Counted from the stretch's first letter, positions 1 to 6,486 are shown. The stretch is DNA of 6,605 nt from Planctomycetota bacterium (GCA_013821615.1 JACDGQ010000185.1:1-6605); one strand, 5' to 3'. The notes: a model not told the origin generated them from the sequence alone. Translations and numbers: made by a program.

Positions 1-166
1 CGCGTGGGCGGTGGCCTGCGGCGCGGGCGTGCTCGAACTGCTCAGCGTGGTCGAGGCCGATGGCCGCCCGGCCCTGCTCGCGCCCGGAGCGCGCCTCAGT
101 GCTGCGCCCACCGCCACTTCCGGAACGTCTTCCCTCCCACCGCAGCGTGCTTCAGGAAACCCATGA
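1..166 (+). CDS. ArnA-type formyltransferase, C-terminal end (5' partial)
   Basis: The first complete codon is at position 2, and the frame runs to a TGA at 164-166, giving 54 residues. The start of the tail reads AWAVACGAGVLELLSVVEAD, followed by GRPALL. The pattern of a small-residue/Cys-Gly turn, then LELL, then a GRP turn is typical of the C-terminal OB-like domain of methionyl-tRNA/UDP-L-Ara4N formyltransferases. By family knowledge, the enzyme adds a formyl group from 10-formyltetrahydrofolate to UDP-L-Ara4N in the cytoplasm, which pushes the preceding transamination forward. The catalytic N-terminal domain lies outside the window, so the identification rests on the short tail plus the next gene. 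The last residues are Ala/Ser/Thr/Pro-rich and probably disordered. The stop overlaps the next ATG (ATGA at 163-166), so the two genes are likely translationally coupled. In enterics both activities sit on one ArnA polypeptide; here they are separate. Confidence 0.72.
   Translation, partial: AWAVACGAGVLELLSVVEADGRPALLAPGARLSAAPTATSGTSSLPPQRASGNP
154..159 (+). promoter_or_regulatory. Ribosome binding site of the decarboxylase gene
   Basis: AGGAAA lies a few bases upstream of the ATG at 163. The open frame extends upstream to position 4, but that stretch is the formyltransferase tail in another frame. This site and the GxxGxxG motif directly after it fix the start at 163. Confidence 0.5.
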
Positions 167-1233
167 AAGTCCTCATCCTCGGCGTCAACGGCTTCATCGG
201 CTCGAACCTCACCTCGGCGATCCTGCGCGACACCGAGTGGGAGATCTACGGCATGGACATGGCCAGCGACAAGCTGGGCAGCGCGGTGAAGCACCCCCGC
301 TTCCACTTCCTGGAGGGCGACATCACCATCAACAAGGAGTGGATTGCCTACCACATCAAGAAGTGCGACGTGTGCCTGCCGCTGGTCGCGATCGCCACGC
401 CGGCGACCTACGTGCAGGACCCGCTGCGCGTCTTCAGCCTCGATTTCGAGGAGAACCTCTCGATCATCCGCCAGTGCGCGAAGTACAAGACGCGCGTGCT
501 GTTCCCGTCGACCTCCGAGGTCTACGGCATGTGCCCGGACGAGAGCTTCGACCCCGAGACCTCGCCGCTGGTCTACGGGCCGATCCACAAGGAGCGCTGG
601 ATCTACGCCTGCGCCAAGCAGCTGCTCGACCGCGTGATCTTCGCCATGGGCAAGCACGAGGGCCTGCCGTTCACCCTCTTCCGCCCCTTCAACTGGGTCG
701 GCCCCGGCCTGGACAGCATCCACACCGAGAAAGAAGGTTCCTCGCGCGTGGTCACGCAGTTCCTCGGCCACATCCTGCGCGGCGAGCCGATCAAGCTGGT
801 CGACGGCGGAGCGCAGCGGCGCTGCTTCACCTACGTCTCGGACGGCATCGCGGCGCTGATGAAGATCATCGCCAACAAGGACGGCGTGGCCGACGGGCGC
901 ATCTTCAATCTCGGCAACCCCGACAACGACCTGTCGGTGCGCGAACTCGCCGAGGGCCTGATCGCGATCGTGCGCACCTTCCCCGAGGTCGCCGCACGCG
1001 CCGCGGGCGCGCGCCTCGAAGAGATCACCTCGGCCGCCTACTACGGCGAGGGCTACCAGGACATGACCAAGCGCAAGCCCGACATCACCGGCATCACCGC
1101 CGCGCTGGGCTGGAAGCCCGAGGTCGGCGCGCAGGACATGCTGCGCCAGACCGTGGCCTACTACATCAATGAGTTCATGTCGCGTGAAAGTTCGGTGTAC
1201 GACTACCACCTGCGCGCCCACGCGGCGCGCTGA
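163..1233 (+). CDS. arnA: ArnA-type UDP-glucuronate decarboxylase (UDP-4-keto-pentose synthase)
   Basis: This 356-residue extended short-chain dehydrogenase/reductase matches the decarboxylase half of enteric ArnA nearly end to end. It oxidises and decarboxylates UDP-glucuronate with NAD+ to give UDP-4-keto-pentose, the precursor of UDP-L-Ara4N. Visible landmarks are the NAD-binding motif GVNGFIG (residues 7-13), FPSTSEVYG with the Ser118-Glu119 pair corresponding to the ArnA catalytic Glu, the YxxxK pair Tyr148/Lys152 in RWIYACAKQLLDR, FRPFNWVGP (173-181), DGGAQRRCFTYVSDGI, and YYGEGYQD followed by Arg304, the equivalent of the Arg specific to the decarboxylating family. No catalytic residue appears to be missing. 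Stand-alone enzymes of this kind are known in betaproteobacteria; the Ralstonia solanacearum one is a bifunctional UDP-4-keto-pentose/UDP-xylose synthase, so UDP-xylose is a possible second product. The gene overlaps the formyltransferase stop by four bases and is followed after 18 bases by the glycosyltransferase. Confidence 0.93.
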   Translation: MKVLILGVNGFIGSNLTSAILRDTEWEIYGMDMASDKLGSAVKHPRFHFLEGDITINKEWIAYHIKKCDVCLPLVAIATPATYVQDPLRVFSLDFEENLSIIRQCAKYKTRVLFPSTSEVYGMCPDESFDPETSPLVYGPIHKERWIYACAKQLLDRVIFAMGKHEGLPFTLFRPFNWVGPGLDSIHTEKEGSSRVVTQFLGHILRGEPIKLVDGGAQRRCFTYVSDGIAALMKIIANKDGVADGRIFNLGNPDNDLSVRELAEGLIAIVRTFPEVAARAAGARLEEITSAAYYGEGYQDMTKRKPDITGITAALGWKPEVGAQDMLRQTVAYYINEFMSRESSVYDYHLRAHAAR

Positions 1234-1251
1234 AGCCGGCCGGTCGCTGGC

Positions 1252-3195
1252 ATGCCGCGCCTGCCTACCTGGATGACCGCCGCGTCGCCGCGTCGCGACG
1301 CGGCGCTGCTCACGCTCGCCGTGGCCCTGGTCTATGCCGCGACCGCCGACCATCCGGCGCTGGGCTCGTCGAACCGCTATGTCGAGTCCTGCCGCGAGAT
1401 GGTCGAGTTGCGCGACTGGGTGGTGCCGCATCTCGCCTACGTGCCGTACTTCGAGAAGCCGATCCTGACTTACTGGCTCGGCGCCATCTGCCAGCTGCTG
1501 TTCGGCGGCGGCAACATCGCCGCGCAGCTGCCGAGCGGGCTGGCGGCGCTGGTCTCGGTGCTGGCGGCGTGGGCGTTGGGCACGCGGCTGTTCGGCAGCG
1601 CCGTCGGGCTGGGAGCTGGACTGCTGCTGCTCGGCGGCGGGCTGTTCCTGGCGACCAGCTCGGTGCTGACCACCGACCCGATCCTCTCCGCCTGCCTGGC
1701 GGCGTGCTGGTGGACGTGGTGGTGCTGGGAAGACGGGCGCCTGGCCGGCGCGCCGCGCAACCGCTGGATCTGGGGCTTCTGGGTGGCGCTCGGCCTCGGC
1801 TTCCTGGCCAAGGGGCCGATCGCGATCGTCGTCGCGGGGGCCGGCATCGGAGGCTACGTATTCCTCTCAGGCGGGCTGAAGGGGATCTTCGCGACGTTGT
1901 GGGCGATGCGGCCGCTGGCCGGGTTGGCAGTCATCGCCGCGATCAATCTGCCGTGGTCGATCGCGGTGTGGCAGCGCGACCCGCGCTTCCTCGAGTTCTT
2001 CTACGTGCGCATCAACTTCCAGGCCTTCTTCGACGGCTCGGTCAATCATCCCGGCCCCCCGTGGTACTACATCCCGGTGCTCGCCGGGGCGCTGATGCCG
2101 TTCTCGCTGGTGATGCTGCCGGTGCTCGCCGCCTGCGTGTGGCGGGCCGTCGCCGACGCCGTGCCGCGCCTGCGTCGCGGGGGGCTCGAGGCCGCGCCGC
2201 TCGCGACTCCGGTCGATGCCGCGGAGCGCCTGCGCCGCGGTCGGCTGTTCCTGGCCTCCGCGGTGCTGTTCCCGCTCGCCTTCTTCAGCGTCAGCGCCTC
2301 CAAGCTCGGCACCTACCCCATGCCGCTGTTCGCGCCCATCGCGCTGATTGTCGCGGATGCGCTCAGCGCCTGGCCGTTCCGGCGGCGCTGGTGGGTGCCG
2401 CTGGCGGGGTTCAGCGCGGTGGCGCTGCTGGTGATCCTGATCCTGGCGCCGGCCGCCGTGTCGGTCATCCACCAAGCGGTGCTCGACGACAGGCTGGCCG
2501 CGATCGGCTTCTGCGGCATGACCTGGCGGCCGAACGAGACCGACGTTCAGACGCTGCGCAACATCGACTGGTCCTGGCTTCCGACCCTGGCGGTGATGGA
2601 GGGGGTGTTCATGGCCTTCCTCGCCGCCTCGGCATGGGCCTCACTGCGCAAGCGCAGCCCCGGCTGGTCGCTCGCCCTGCTCGGCACCGGCTTCGCGGTG
2701 GTTGCAGCGGTGATGCTGCCGCACGCTGACGGCATCATCCGCGACCTCGACGGGTCACGCATGATCGCGGTGATCCGCGACCACGGCGGCGATCCTGCCG
2801 GGGTGCCGGTCGCCGAGCGCGACCGCGTCATCCTGCACGAGAGCGTGGTCCACGACTACGAACTCGTCCACGCCCTCGGCCGGCGCACCTCCATCTTCAG
2901 CAGCTGCCGCGAGCTGGGCATGGGCCACTTCGCCGAGGTCACCCCGCCGACCACGCCGCTGCCCGACAAGGGCCAGCCCATCCCCGATCCCTACGCGGTC
3001 AGCGGCGAGAACCTGCCCGCCAACAGCTGGCTTTACTCGTTGCAGCGGCTGAAGGACGAGTGGAATGGCCCCAGGCGCCTGTGGCTGGTGGGTAAGACTG
3101 AATTGCTCGACCAGCTCACCGCGGCTGGACTCACGTATCACCGCATCGACCATGCGCGCCGCACGATCCTGGTCAGCAATAAGGGGCCATTATGA
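1252..3195 (+). CDS. ArnT-like GT-C glycosyltransferase (family 39/83 type)
   Basis: This 647-residue protein has about a dozen hydrophobic spans and a soluble C-terminal domain (about 490-647), the layout of polyprenyl-phosphate-dependent GT-C enzymes such as ArnT. The first periplasmic loop contains NRYVESCREM (41-50), then DWVVPHLAYVPYFEKPILTY with Lys69, very like ArnT. Loop 2 has TTDP with Asp142, and further on are LAKGP (185-189), a large loop with HPGPPWYYIP (266-275), and SASKLGTYPMPLFAPIAL with Lys351. Enzymes of this type move a sugar from undecaprenyl phosphate to lipid A at the periplasmic face; its place between decarboxylase and deformylase genes makes L-Ara4N the likely sugar. 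The oddity is loop 1, where the usual Asp-Glu before RY is Ser39-Ser40. It is somewhat longer than typical ArnT (about 550 residues). No strong ribosome binding site precedes the ATG at 1252; Met8 (1273) is an alternative start. Another lipid-linked sugar cannot be excluded. Confidence 0.85.
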   Translation: MPRLPTWMTAASPRRDAALLTLAVALVYAATADHPALGSSNRYVESCREMVELRDWVVPHLAYVPYFEKPILTYWLGAICQLLFGGGNIAAQLPSGLAALVSVLAAWALGTRLFGSAVGLGAGLLLLGGGLFLATSSVLTTDPILSACLAACWWTWWCWEDGRLAGAPRNRWIWGFWVALGLGFLAKGPIAIVVAGAGIGGYVFLSGGLKGIFATLWAMRPLAGLAVIAAINLPWSIAVWQRDPRFLEFFYVRINFQAFFDGSVNHPGPPWYYIPVLAGALMPFSLVMLPVLAACVWRAVADAVPRLRRGGLEAAPLATPVDAAERLRRGRLFLASAVLFPLAFFSVSASKLGTYPMPLFAPIALIVADALSAWPFRRRWWVPLAGFSAVALLVILILAPAAVSVIHQAVLDDRLAAIGFCGMTWRPNETDVQTLRNIDWSWLPTLAVMEGVFMAFLAASAWASLRKRSPGWSLALLGTGFAVVAAVMLPHADGIIRDLDGSRMIAVIRDHGGDPAGVPVAERDRVILHESVVHDYELVHALGRRTSIFSSCRELGMGHFAEVTPPTTPLPDKGQPIPDPYAVSGENLPANSWLYSLQRLKDEWNGPRRLWLVGKTELLDQLTAAGLTYHRIDHARRTILVSNKGPL

Positions 3196-3365
3196 TTGCC
3201 TCTGTCCGGAAGTCCGGAAGTCCGGAAGTCCGGAAGTCCTGGAATACCTGGTGTGTTGGGCGTTCGGGCGCCGCACCGTCGAACAACGGATCGTGGGATC
3301 ACGCGCGCGTCCATCTCCCACGAGACTTCCGGACTTCCGGACTTCCGGACTTCCGGACTTTCTGA
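3192..3365 (+). CDS. Possible 57-codon relay ORF across the inverted repeat
   Basis: An ATG at 3192 overlaps the glycosyltransferase stop (ATGA), the same junction style used elsewhere in this operon. The frame stays open through the whole repeat element and ends at TGA 3363-3365, two bases before the GTG of the deformylase. The two repeat arms encode VRKSGSPE-type and DFRTSGLP-type peptide repeats, which reflect DNA repetition rather than a protein fold. If translated, it would pass ribosomes from the glycosyltransferase to arnD and keep the repeat stem melted in the mRNA. It may equally be a by-product of a repeat that contains no stops. No known protein family is recognisable. Confidence 0.22.
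   Translation: MIASVRKSGSPEVRKSWNTWCVGRSGAAPSNNGSWDHARVHLPRDFRTSGLPDFRTF
3204..3358 (+). repeat. 155-bp inverted repeat built from tandem octamers
   Basis: The left arm (3204-3239) is four copies of GTCCGGAA plus GTCC. The right arm (3324-3358) is GAC plus four copies of TTCCGGAC, the exact reverse complement. Bases 3204-3238 pair perfectly with 3324-3358, giving a 35-bp stem around 85 inner bases. On the left, GTCCTGGAA (3236-3244) looks like a decayed fifth copy. A transcript should fold into a long hairpin. There is no T-run after it, so it is not a standard intrinsic terminator; it could be an RNase III or mRNA-stability element, or a non-autonomous repeat. It fills most of the only sizeable gap in the operon. 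Confidence 0.93.
3291..3323 (+). repeat. Inner 8-bp inverted repeat nested inside the large stem
   Basis: TCGTGGGA (3291-3298) and TCCCACGA (3316-3323) are perfect reverse complements separated by 17 bases. The second half directly abuts the right octamer arm, so the RNA would carry a smaller hairpin at the inner end of the 35-bp stem. A further short pair, GTTCG (3262-3266) and CGAAC (3280-3284), lies in the same interior. This suggests the interior is a structured element rather than random filler. Confidence 0.6.
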
Positions 3366-3367
3366 CC

Positions 3368-4273
3368 GTGCTCTCGCTCAAGATCGACATCGACACCCAC
3401 GACGGCATGCGCACCGGCGTGCCGTGCCTGCTCGACTGCCTGAAGCGGCACGGCGTGCCGGGCACGTTCTTCCTGTCGATGGGACCGGACCGTTCGGGGC
3501 GCGCCATCCTGCAGATGCGCAAGCCGCGCTTCGCGCAGAAGATGCTGACCACCGGCGCGCCCTCGCTGTACGGCTGGCGGACCATCCTTTCGGGCACGCT
3601 GCTGCCGGCTCGGCCGATCGCCACCGCCTTCCCCGAAATAGTGCGCCGGCTCGAGGCCGAGGGCCACGAGGCCGCCATCCACGCCTGGGACCACCGCAGC
3701 TGGCAGGACGACCTGCCGCGCTTCAAGACCGCGCGCATCCGCGCCCACTACGACCGCTCGCTGGCGGCGTACCGCGCGCTGACCGGCCATGATCCGGCCG
3801 GCATCGGCGCGCCGTCGTGGATGACCACGCCCGAGTCGCTGCGCATCCAGGACGGCTATCCCTTCCAGTACGCCAGCGACCTGCGCGGCGGCGTGCCCTG
3901 CCGGCTGGCGGTGCACGGGCGCGAGCTGCGCATTCCGCAGCTGCCTGGCACCGGCCCCTGCCTGGAGGAGCTGCTCGCCGGCGGCGTGCACGGCGAGCAG
4001 GCCCTGGCGGACGCCCTGCTCGCCGGTCTGCGCCAGCCGACCGCGCTGACCGTGCTCACCCTGCACGCCGAGGTCGAGGGCGGGCCCTACCTGCCGGTGC
4101 TCGAGCGCCTGCTGCCGCGCCTCGCCGAATTCGGTGGCATCGTCACCATGGCCGAGGCCGCGCGCCGGCTCGCCGGCACGCTGCCGCTGCGCGCGTGGTG
4201 CCGCACCGCGCTGCCCGGCCGCGCCTTCCCGGTCACCACGTCGCGGCTGCCGGACGCGGTGCAGCACGCATGA
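3368..4273 (+). CDS. arnD: ArnD-like polysaccharide deacetylase (L-Ara4FN-lipid deformylase)
   Basis: This 301-residue NodB-fold enzyme closely follows the ArnD pattern. In that family it removes the formyl group from undecaprenyl-phosphate-4-deoxy-4-formamido-L-arabinose before transfer to lipid A, at the inner membrane. Landmarks are LKIDIDTHDG with Asp7 and Asp9, GVPGTFFLSMGPD (29-41), SLYGW (66-70), the metal-ligand motif HAWDH (His105 and His109), RIPQLP (188-193), and LHAEVEGG with His233 (ArnD has HTEVEG). Length agrees with ArnD (just under 300). The GTG at 3368 is chosen because it puts LKIDID four residues in, as in the family; the first ATG in frame (3407) would delete both Asp residues. 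No clear ribosome binding site precedes the GTG, perhaps because the inverted repeat has replaced the original leader. The stop overlaps the lptF ATG (ATGA, 4270-4273). Confidence 0.88.
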   Translation: MLSLKIDIDTHDGMRTGVPCLLDCLKRHGVPGTFFLSMGPDRSGRAILQMRKPRFAQKMLTTGAPSLYGWRTILSGTLLPARPIATAFPEIVRRLEAEGHEAAIHAWDHRSWQDDLPRFKTARIRAHYDRSLAAYRALTGHDPAGIGAPSWMTTPESLRIQDGYPFQYASDLRGGVPCRLAVHGRELRIPQLPGTGPCLEELLAGGVHGEQALADALLAGLRQPTALTVLTLHAEVEGGPYLPVLERLLPRLAEFGGIVTMAEAARRLAGTLPLRAWCRTALPGRAFPVTTSRLPDAVQHA

Positions 4274-5379
4274 TCGACACCCTCTCGCGCCACCTGTGGA
4301 AGCAGATCGGCGGGCGCTGCCTGTTCCTGCTGCTGGTCTTCGTCGGCGTCATCGTCGGCGGCCAGCTCGGCGTGCTGATCGGGCGTGGCGTGCCGCCAGA
4401 GGCGACGTTGCCGGTGATCTCGTCGATGTTCCTGTTCGCCCTGCCCATCTCCCTGCCCCTGGCGCTGGCCACCGCGCTGCTGGTCGGACTGGGCGCGATG
4501 AACCAGGAGGGCGAGCTGCGCGCGCTCGCCGCCTGCGGGGTCAGCCACCTGGCGGTGGTGCGCCGGCTGCTGCCGCTGATCCTGCTCGGCGTGGTGCTGT
4601 GCGGCGCGCTCACCAACCTGGTGCTGCCGCAGGCGGTCGCCGAGATCCGCGCCAGCAAGGGCAAGCTGCTGCCGACCGCGCTCGCGCAGAGCGTCGCCAA
4701 CGGCGACCCGATCCTGCAGAAGAAGGACGTCAGCCTGTGGGTCGAGTCGGTCAACGGCGGGCGCATGCGCAACGTCCACGCGCTCATCAACCGCAACGGC
4801 GACCTCACCGCGGCGTTCGCGCCCGACGCGCACTGGGTGCTGGGACGCAAGGGCATCCAGATGGAGTTCGAGGCGGTGCAGCTGATGCAGCGCAGCGCGA
4901 ACGGTCGCTTCCTCGCCGCAGAGATGACGCGTTACGACTACCTGCTCGAGGATGAGGACAGCGAATCCGGCAAGACCGAGCCCGATGCGATGTCCACGTG
5001 GGCCGTCATCGAGCTGCTGAAAAAACCCAAGGATCCGAAGCACCTATCGATCTTCAACAACGCCCGGCTCGCCCTGCAGGTGCGCTGCTTCATCCCGGTG
5101 GCGATGATCGCCTACGCCTTCCTGGCGATCGGCCTGGGCATGACCTGGGGCACCTCGCAGAACCTGCTCGGGGTGGTGATCATGGTGGTGGTGGTGGTGC
5201 TCTTCACCTACCCGGCGATCGGTTACGTGAAGAACGGCGTCGACCTGCCGCAGATGCACCCGGCTTGGCTGCTGTGGCCGCCGGCGATGCTGCTCACCGC
5301 CTTCGGCGCCTTCCTGACGTGGAACCCTACCCGGGCACGCGAATTCATCAGCGGGCTGTGGCACTGGGGTCCCAAGTGA
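4270..5379 (+). CDS. lptF: LptF-like LPS export permease
   Basis: This 369-residue protein has the YjgP/YjgQ family layout: three N-terminal membrane spans (about 17-36, 47-75, 100-120), a periplasmic beta-jellyroll region (about 125-255), and three C-terminal spans (about 268-290, 299-318, 332-351). Family signatures include MNQEGELRALAACGVSHLAVVRRLLP (77-102), matching the cytoplasmic coupling helix that contacts LptB, LVLPQAVAEI, and WVESVNGGRMRNVHALI, which resembles the jellyroll strand FIESVDG of E. coli LptF. With LptG and the ATPase LptB it would form the complex that extracts LPS from the inner membrane; LptB is not encoded here. The upstream continuation of its frame lies inside arnD and is not real. 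The ATG overlaps the arnD stop and the stop overlaps the lptG GTG, so it is locked into the modification operon. The jellyroll ends in an acidic stretch (LLEDEDSES, 225-233). Whether this is the cell's main LptF or a second copy cannot be told from the window. Confidence 0.87.
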   Translation: MIDTLSRHLWKQIGGRCLFLLLVFVGVIVGGQLGVLIGRGVPPEATLPVISSMFLFALPISLPLALATALLVGLGAMNQEGELRALAACGVSHLAVVRRLLPLILLGVVLCGALTNLVLPQAVAEIRASKGKLLPTALAQSVANGDPILQKKDVSLWVESVNGGRMRNVHALINRNGDLTAAFAPDAHWVLGRKGIQMEFEAVQLMQRSANGRFLAAEMTRYDYLLEDEDSESGKTEPDAMSTWAVIELLKKPKDPKHLSIFNNARLALQVRCFIPVAMIAYAFLAIGLGMTWGTSQNLLGVVIMVVVVVLFTYPAIGYVKNGVDLPQMHPAWLLWPPAMLLTAFGAFLTWNPTRAREFISGLWHWGPK

Positions 5380-6431
5380 AGATCCTCGACCGCAACGTCA
5401 TCGAAGCCGCCTTCACGCGCTGGGCGCTGGTCCTGCTGCTCGGCATCTTCCTGATCTTCATCGGCGACTTCATCGGCAAGATGGGGGATTACATCGGCGC
5501 CATCGCGCACGGGCGCAGCCTGTTCCTGATCGAGTTCTACCTCTACCGCTTTCCTGAGTTCATGACCATCTGGCTGCCGCTGTCGACCGCGGTGGCGGGG
5601 CTGCTCACCGCCGCGCCGATGCTGCGCCAGGGCACCCTGGTCGCCCTGGCCGCGGCCGGCATCGCGCCGCGACGGGTCTTCACCGGCATGCTGCTGCTGG
5701 CGGTGGCCGTCGGCGCGCTCGGGTTCGTGCTCAAGGACCAGGTCAACCCGCGCCTCGCGCGGCTGGCCGAGCTCAGCCGCCAGCGCATGGTCGGCAGCCT
5801 GAAGGCGGACGAGGAGCGCGCCCGCTCGGTCGGTTGGCAGGAGGGGGATCATTTCTGGGCGGTGATGCAGGCGTGGCCCGATGTCGGTGAGTACCGCCAG
5901 GTCGGCGTGTTCGGCGCGGATGGCGCTCGCACCGAATCGACCATGCTCCTCGCCGAACGCCTGTTCTGGCGCGACGACGCCTGGCGCCTCGCCGAGGCGG
6001 TCGTGGTGCACAGTTCCACGATCGATCGGCACCAGGAATGCACAGTCGCAGAGGCCGGCATCGCGCTCACGCCTGATCCGGACCAGCTCGCCGTACTGCT
6101 CAAGTCGGACAACGACAAGACCAGCAGCGAGCTGCTCGCCAGCCACGCCAACAAGGCCTGGGGCAAGATCAACCTGCGCATCTCCTTCGCCCTGCTCGCG
6201 CCGCTCTGCCTGCTCTTCGCGCTGCCCGGCTTCATCCGCTTCGACCGCCGCGGCAACATCGCCACGCTGATCATCTCCTCGCTCGGCTACACCCTCATCC
6301 CGATCGTCGCCCACGGCCTGCTCGTGCGTCTGCTGGTCAGCAGCACCGTCAACGCCGCCGTGCTCAGCGTCGTGGTGATCGTGGCCCTGTTCATGGTGGG
6401 GGCATGGCGGTGGTGGCGGATGAGGTTGTAG
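5376..6431 (+). CDS. lptG: LptG-like LPS export permease
   Basis: This 351-residue protein starts at a GTG in a GTGA overlap with the lptF stop. It begins KILDRNVIEAAFTRW, like the LDRYI start of LptG, followed by a membrane span (about 15-33). More spans lie at about 62-81 and 103-119, with a jellyroll region (about 122-260) and three C-terminal spans (about 266-284, 294-318, 325-344). MLRQGTLVALAAAGIAPRRV (82-101) corresponds to the cytoplasmic coupling helix, and ALTPDPDQLAVLL matches the LTPDKL segment of E. coli LptG. Asp31 at the end of the first span falls where LptG has an Asp (FVDQL in E. coli). It would pair with the LptF-like protein as the transmembrane dimer of the LPS extractor. 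It is the last gene of the co-directional set; after its TAG come only repeats and an insertion sequence. No terminator hairpin with a T-run is visible. Confidence 0.85.
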   Translation: MKILDRNVIEAAFTRWALVLLLGIFLIFIGDFIGKMGDYIGAIAHGRSLFLIEFYLYRFPEFMTIWLPLSTAVAGLLTAAPMLRQGTLVALAAAGIAPRRVFTGMLLLAVAVGALGFVLKDQVNPRLARLAELSRQRMVGSLKADEERARSVGWQEGDHFWAVMQAWPDVGEYRQVGVFGADGARTESTMLLAERLFWRDDAWRLAEAVVVHSSTIDRHQECTVAEAGIALTPDPDQLAVLLKSDNDKTSSELLASHANKAWGKINLRISFALLAPLCLLFALPGFIRFDRRGNIATLIISSLGYTLIPIVAHGLLVRLLVSSTVNAAVLSVVVIVALFMVGAWRWWRMRL

Positions 6432-6434
6432 GAC

Positions 6435-6480
6435 GGCTGACGGCTGGCGGCTGGCGGCTGACAGCTGACAGCTGACAGCC
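6435..6480 (+). repeat. Heptamer tandem repeat downstream of lptG
   Basis: Six consecutive heptamers of the form RGCTGRC run from 6435 to 6476 (GGCTGAC, GGCTGGC, GGCTGGC, GGCTGAC, AGCTGAC, AGCTGAC), followed by a partial AGCC. The A/G differences between units suggest an older array with a younger, more uniform end beside the insertion sequence. It starts only three bases after the lptG stop. It could be a slippage-prone microsatellite; no function is evident. Confidence 0.88.
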
Positions 6481-6486
6481 GGGTAT

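Noticed and set aside
4..162. Upstream extension of the decarboxylase frame with an Arg-rich 53-residue lead
   Set aside because: It has no family match. The same bases in the next frame encode a formyltransferase-type tail that ends in an overlapping stop, and the GxxGxxG motif begins right after the ATG at 163.
1234..1251. Promoter or regulatory site between the decarboxylase and glycosyltransferase genes
   Set aside because: Only 18 bases, GC-rich, with no recognisable -10/-35 or PmrA-type box; it looks like an ordinary operon spacer.
1569..2729. Second long plus-strand frame inside the glycosyltransferase
   Set aside because: Arg/Ala/Gly-rich shadow frame of a GC-rich gene; the overlapping frame has clear GT-C motifs and membrane spans.
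3204..3358. CRISPR array or intrinsic terminator
   Set aside because: The octamers are contiguous with no spacers, so it is not CRISPR. The hairpin is not followed by a T-run, so it is not a standard terminator.
3817..4269. N-terminal extension of the LptF-like frame inside arnD
   Set aside because: The extension is low-complexity Arg/Ala sequence over the real arnD frame; the LptF family start fits the ATG at 4270.
5044..5364. Minus-strand frame with a poly-His run (possible metal-binding protein)
   Set aside because: The His run is the complement of repeated GTG codons for a Val-rich membrane span of LptF (VVIMVVVVV, about residues 302-310).
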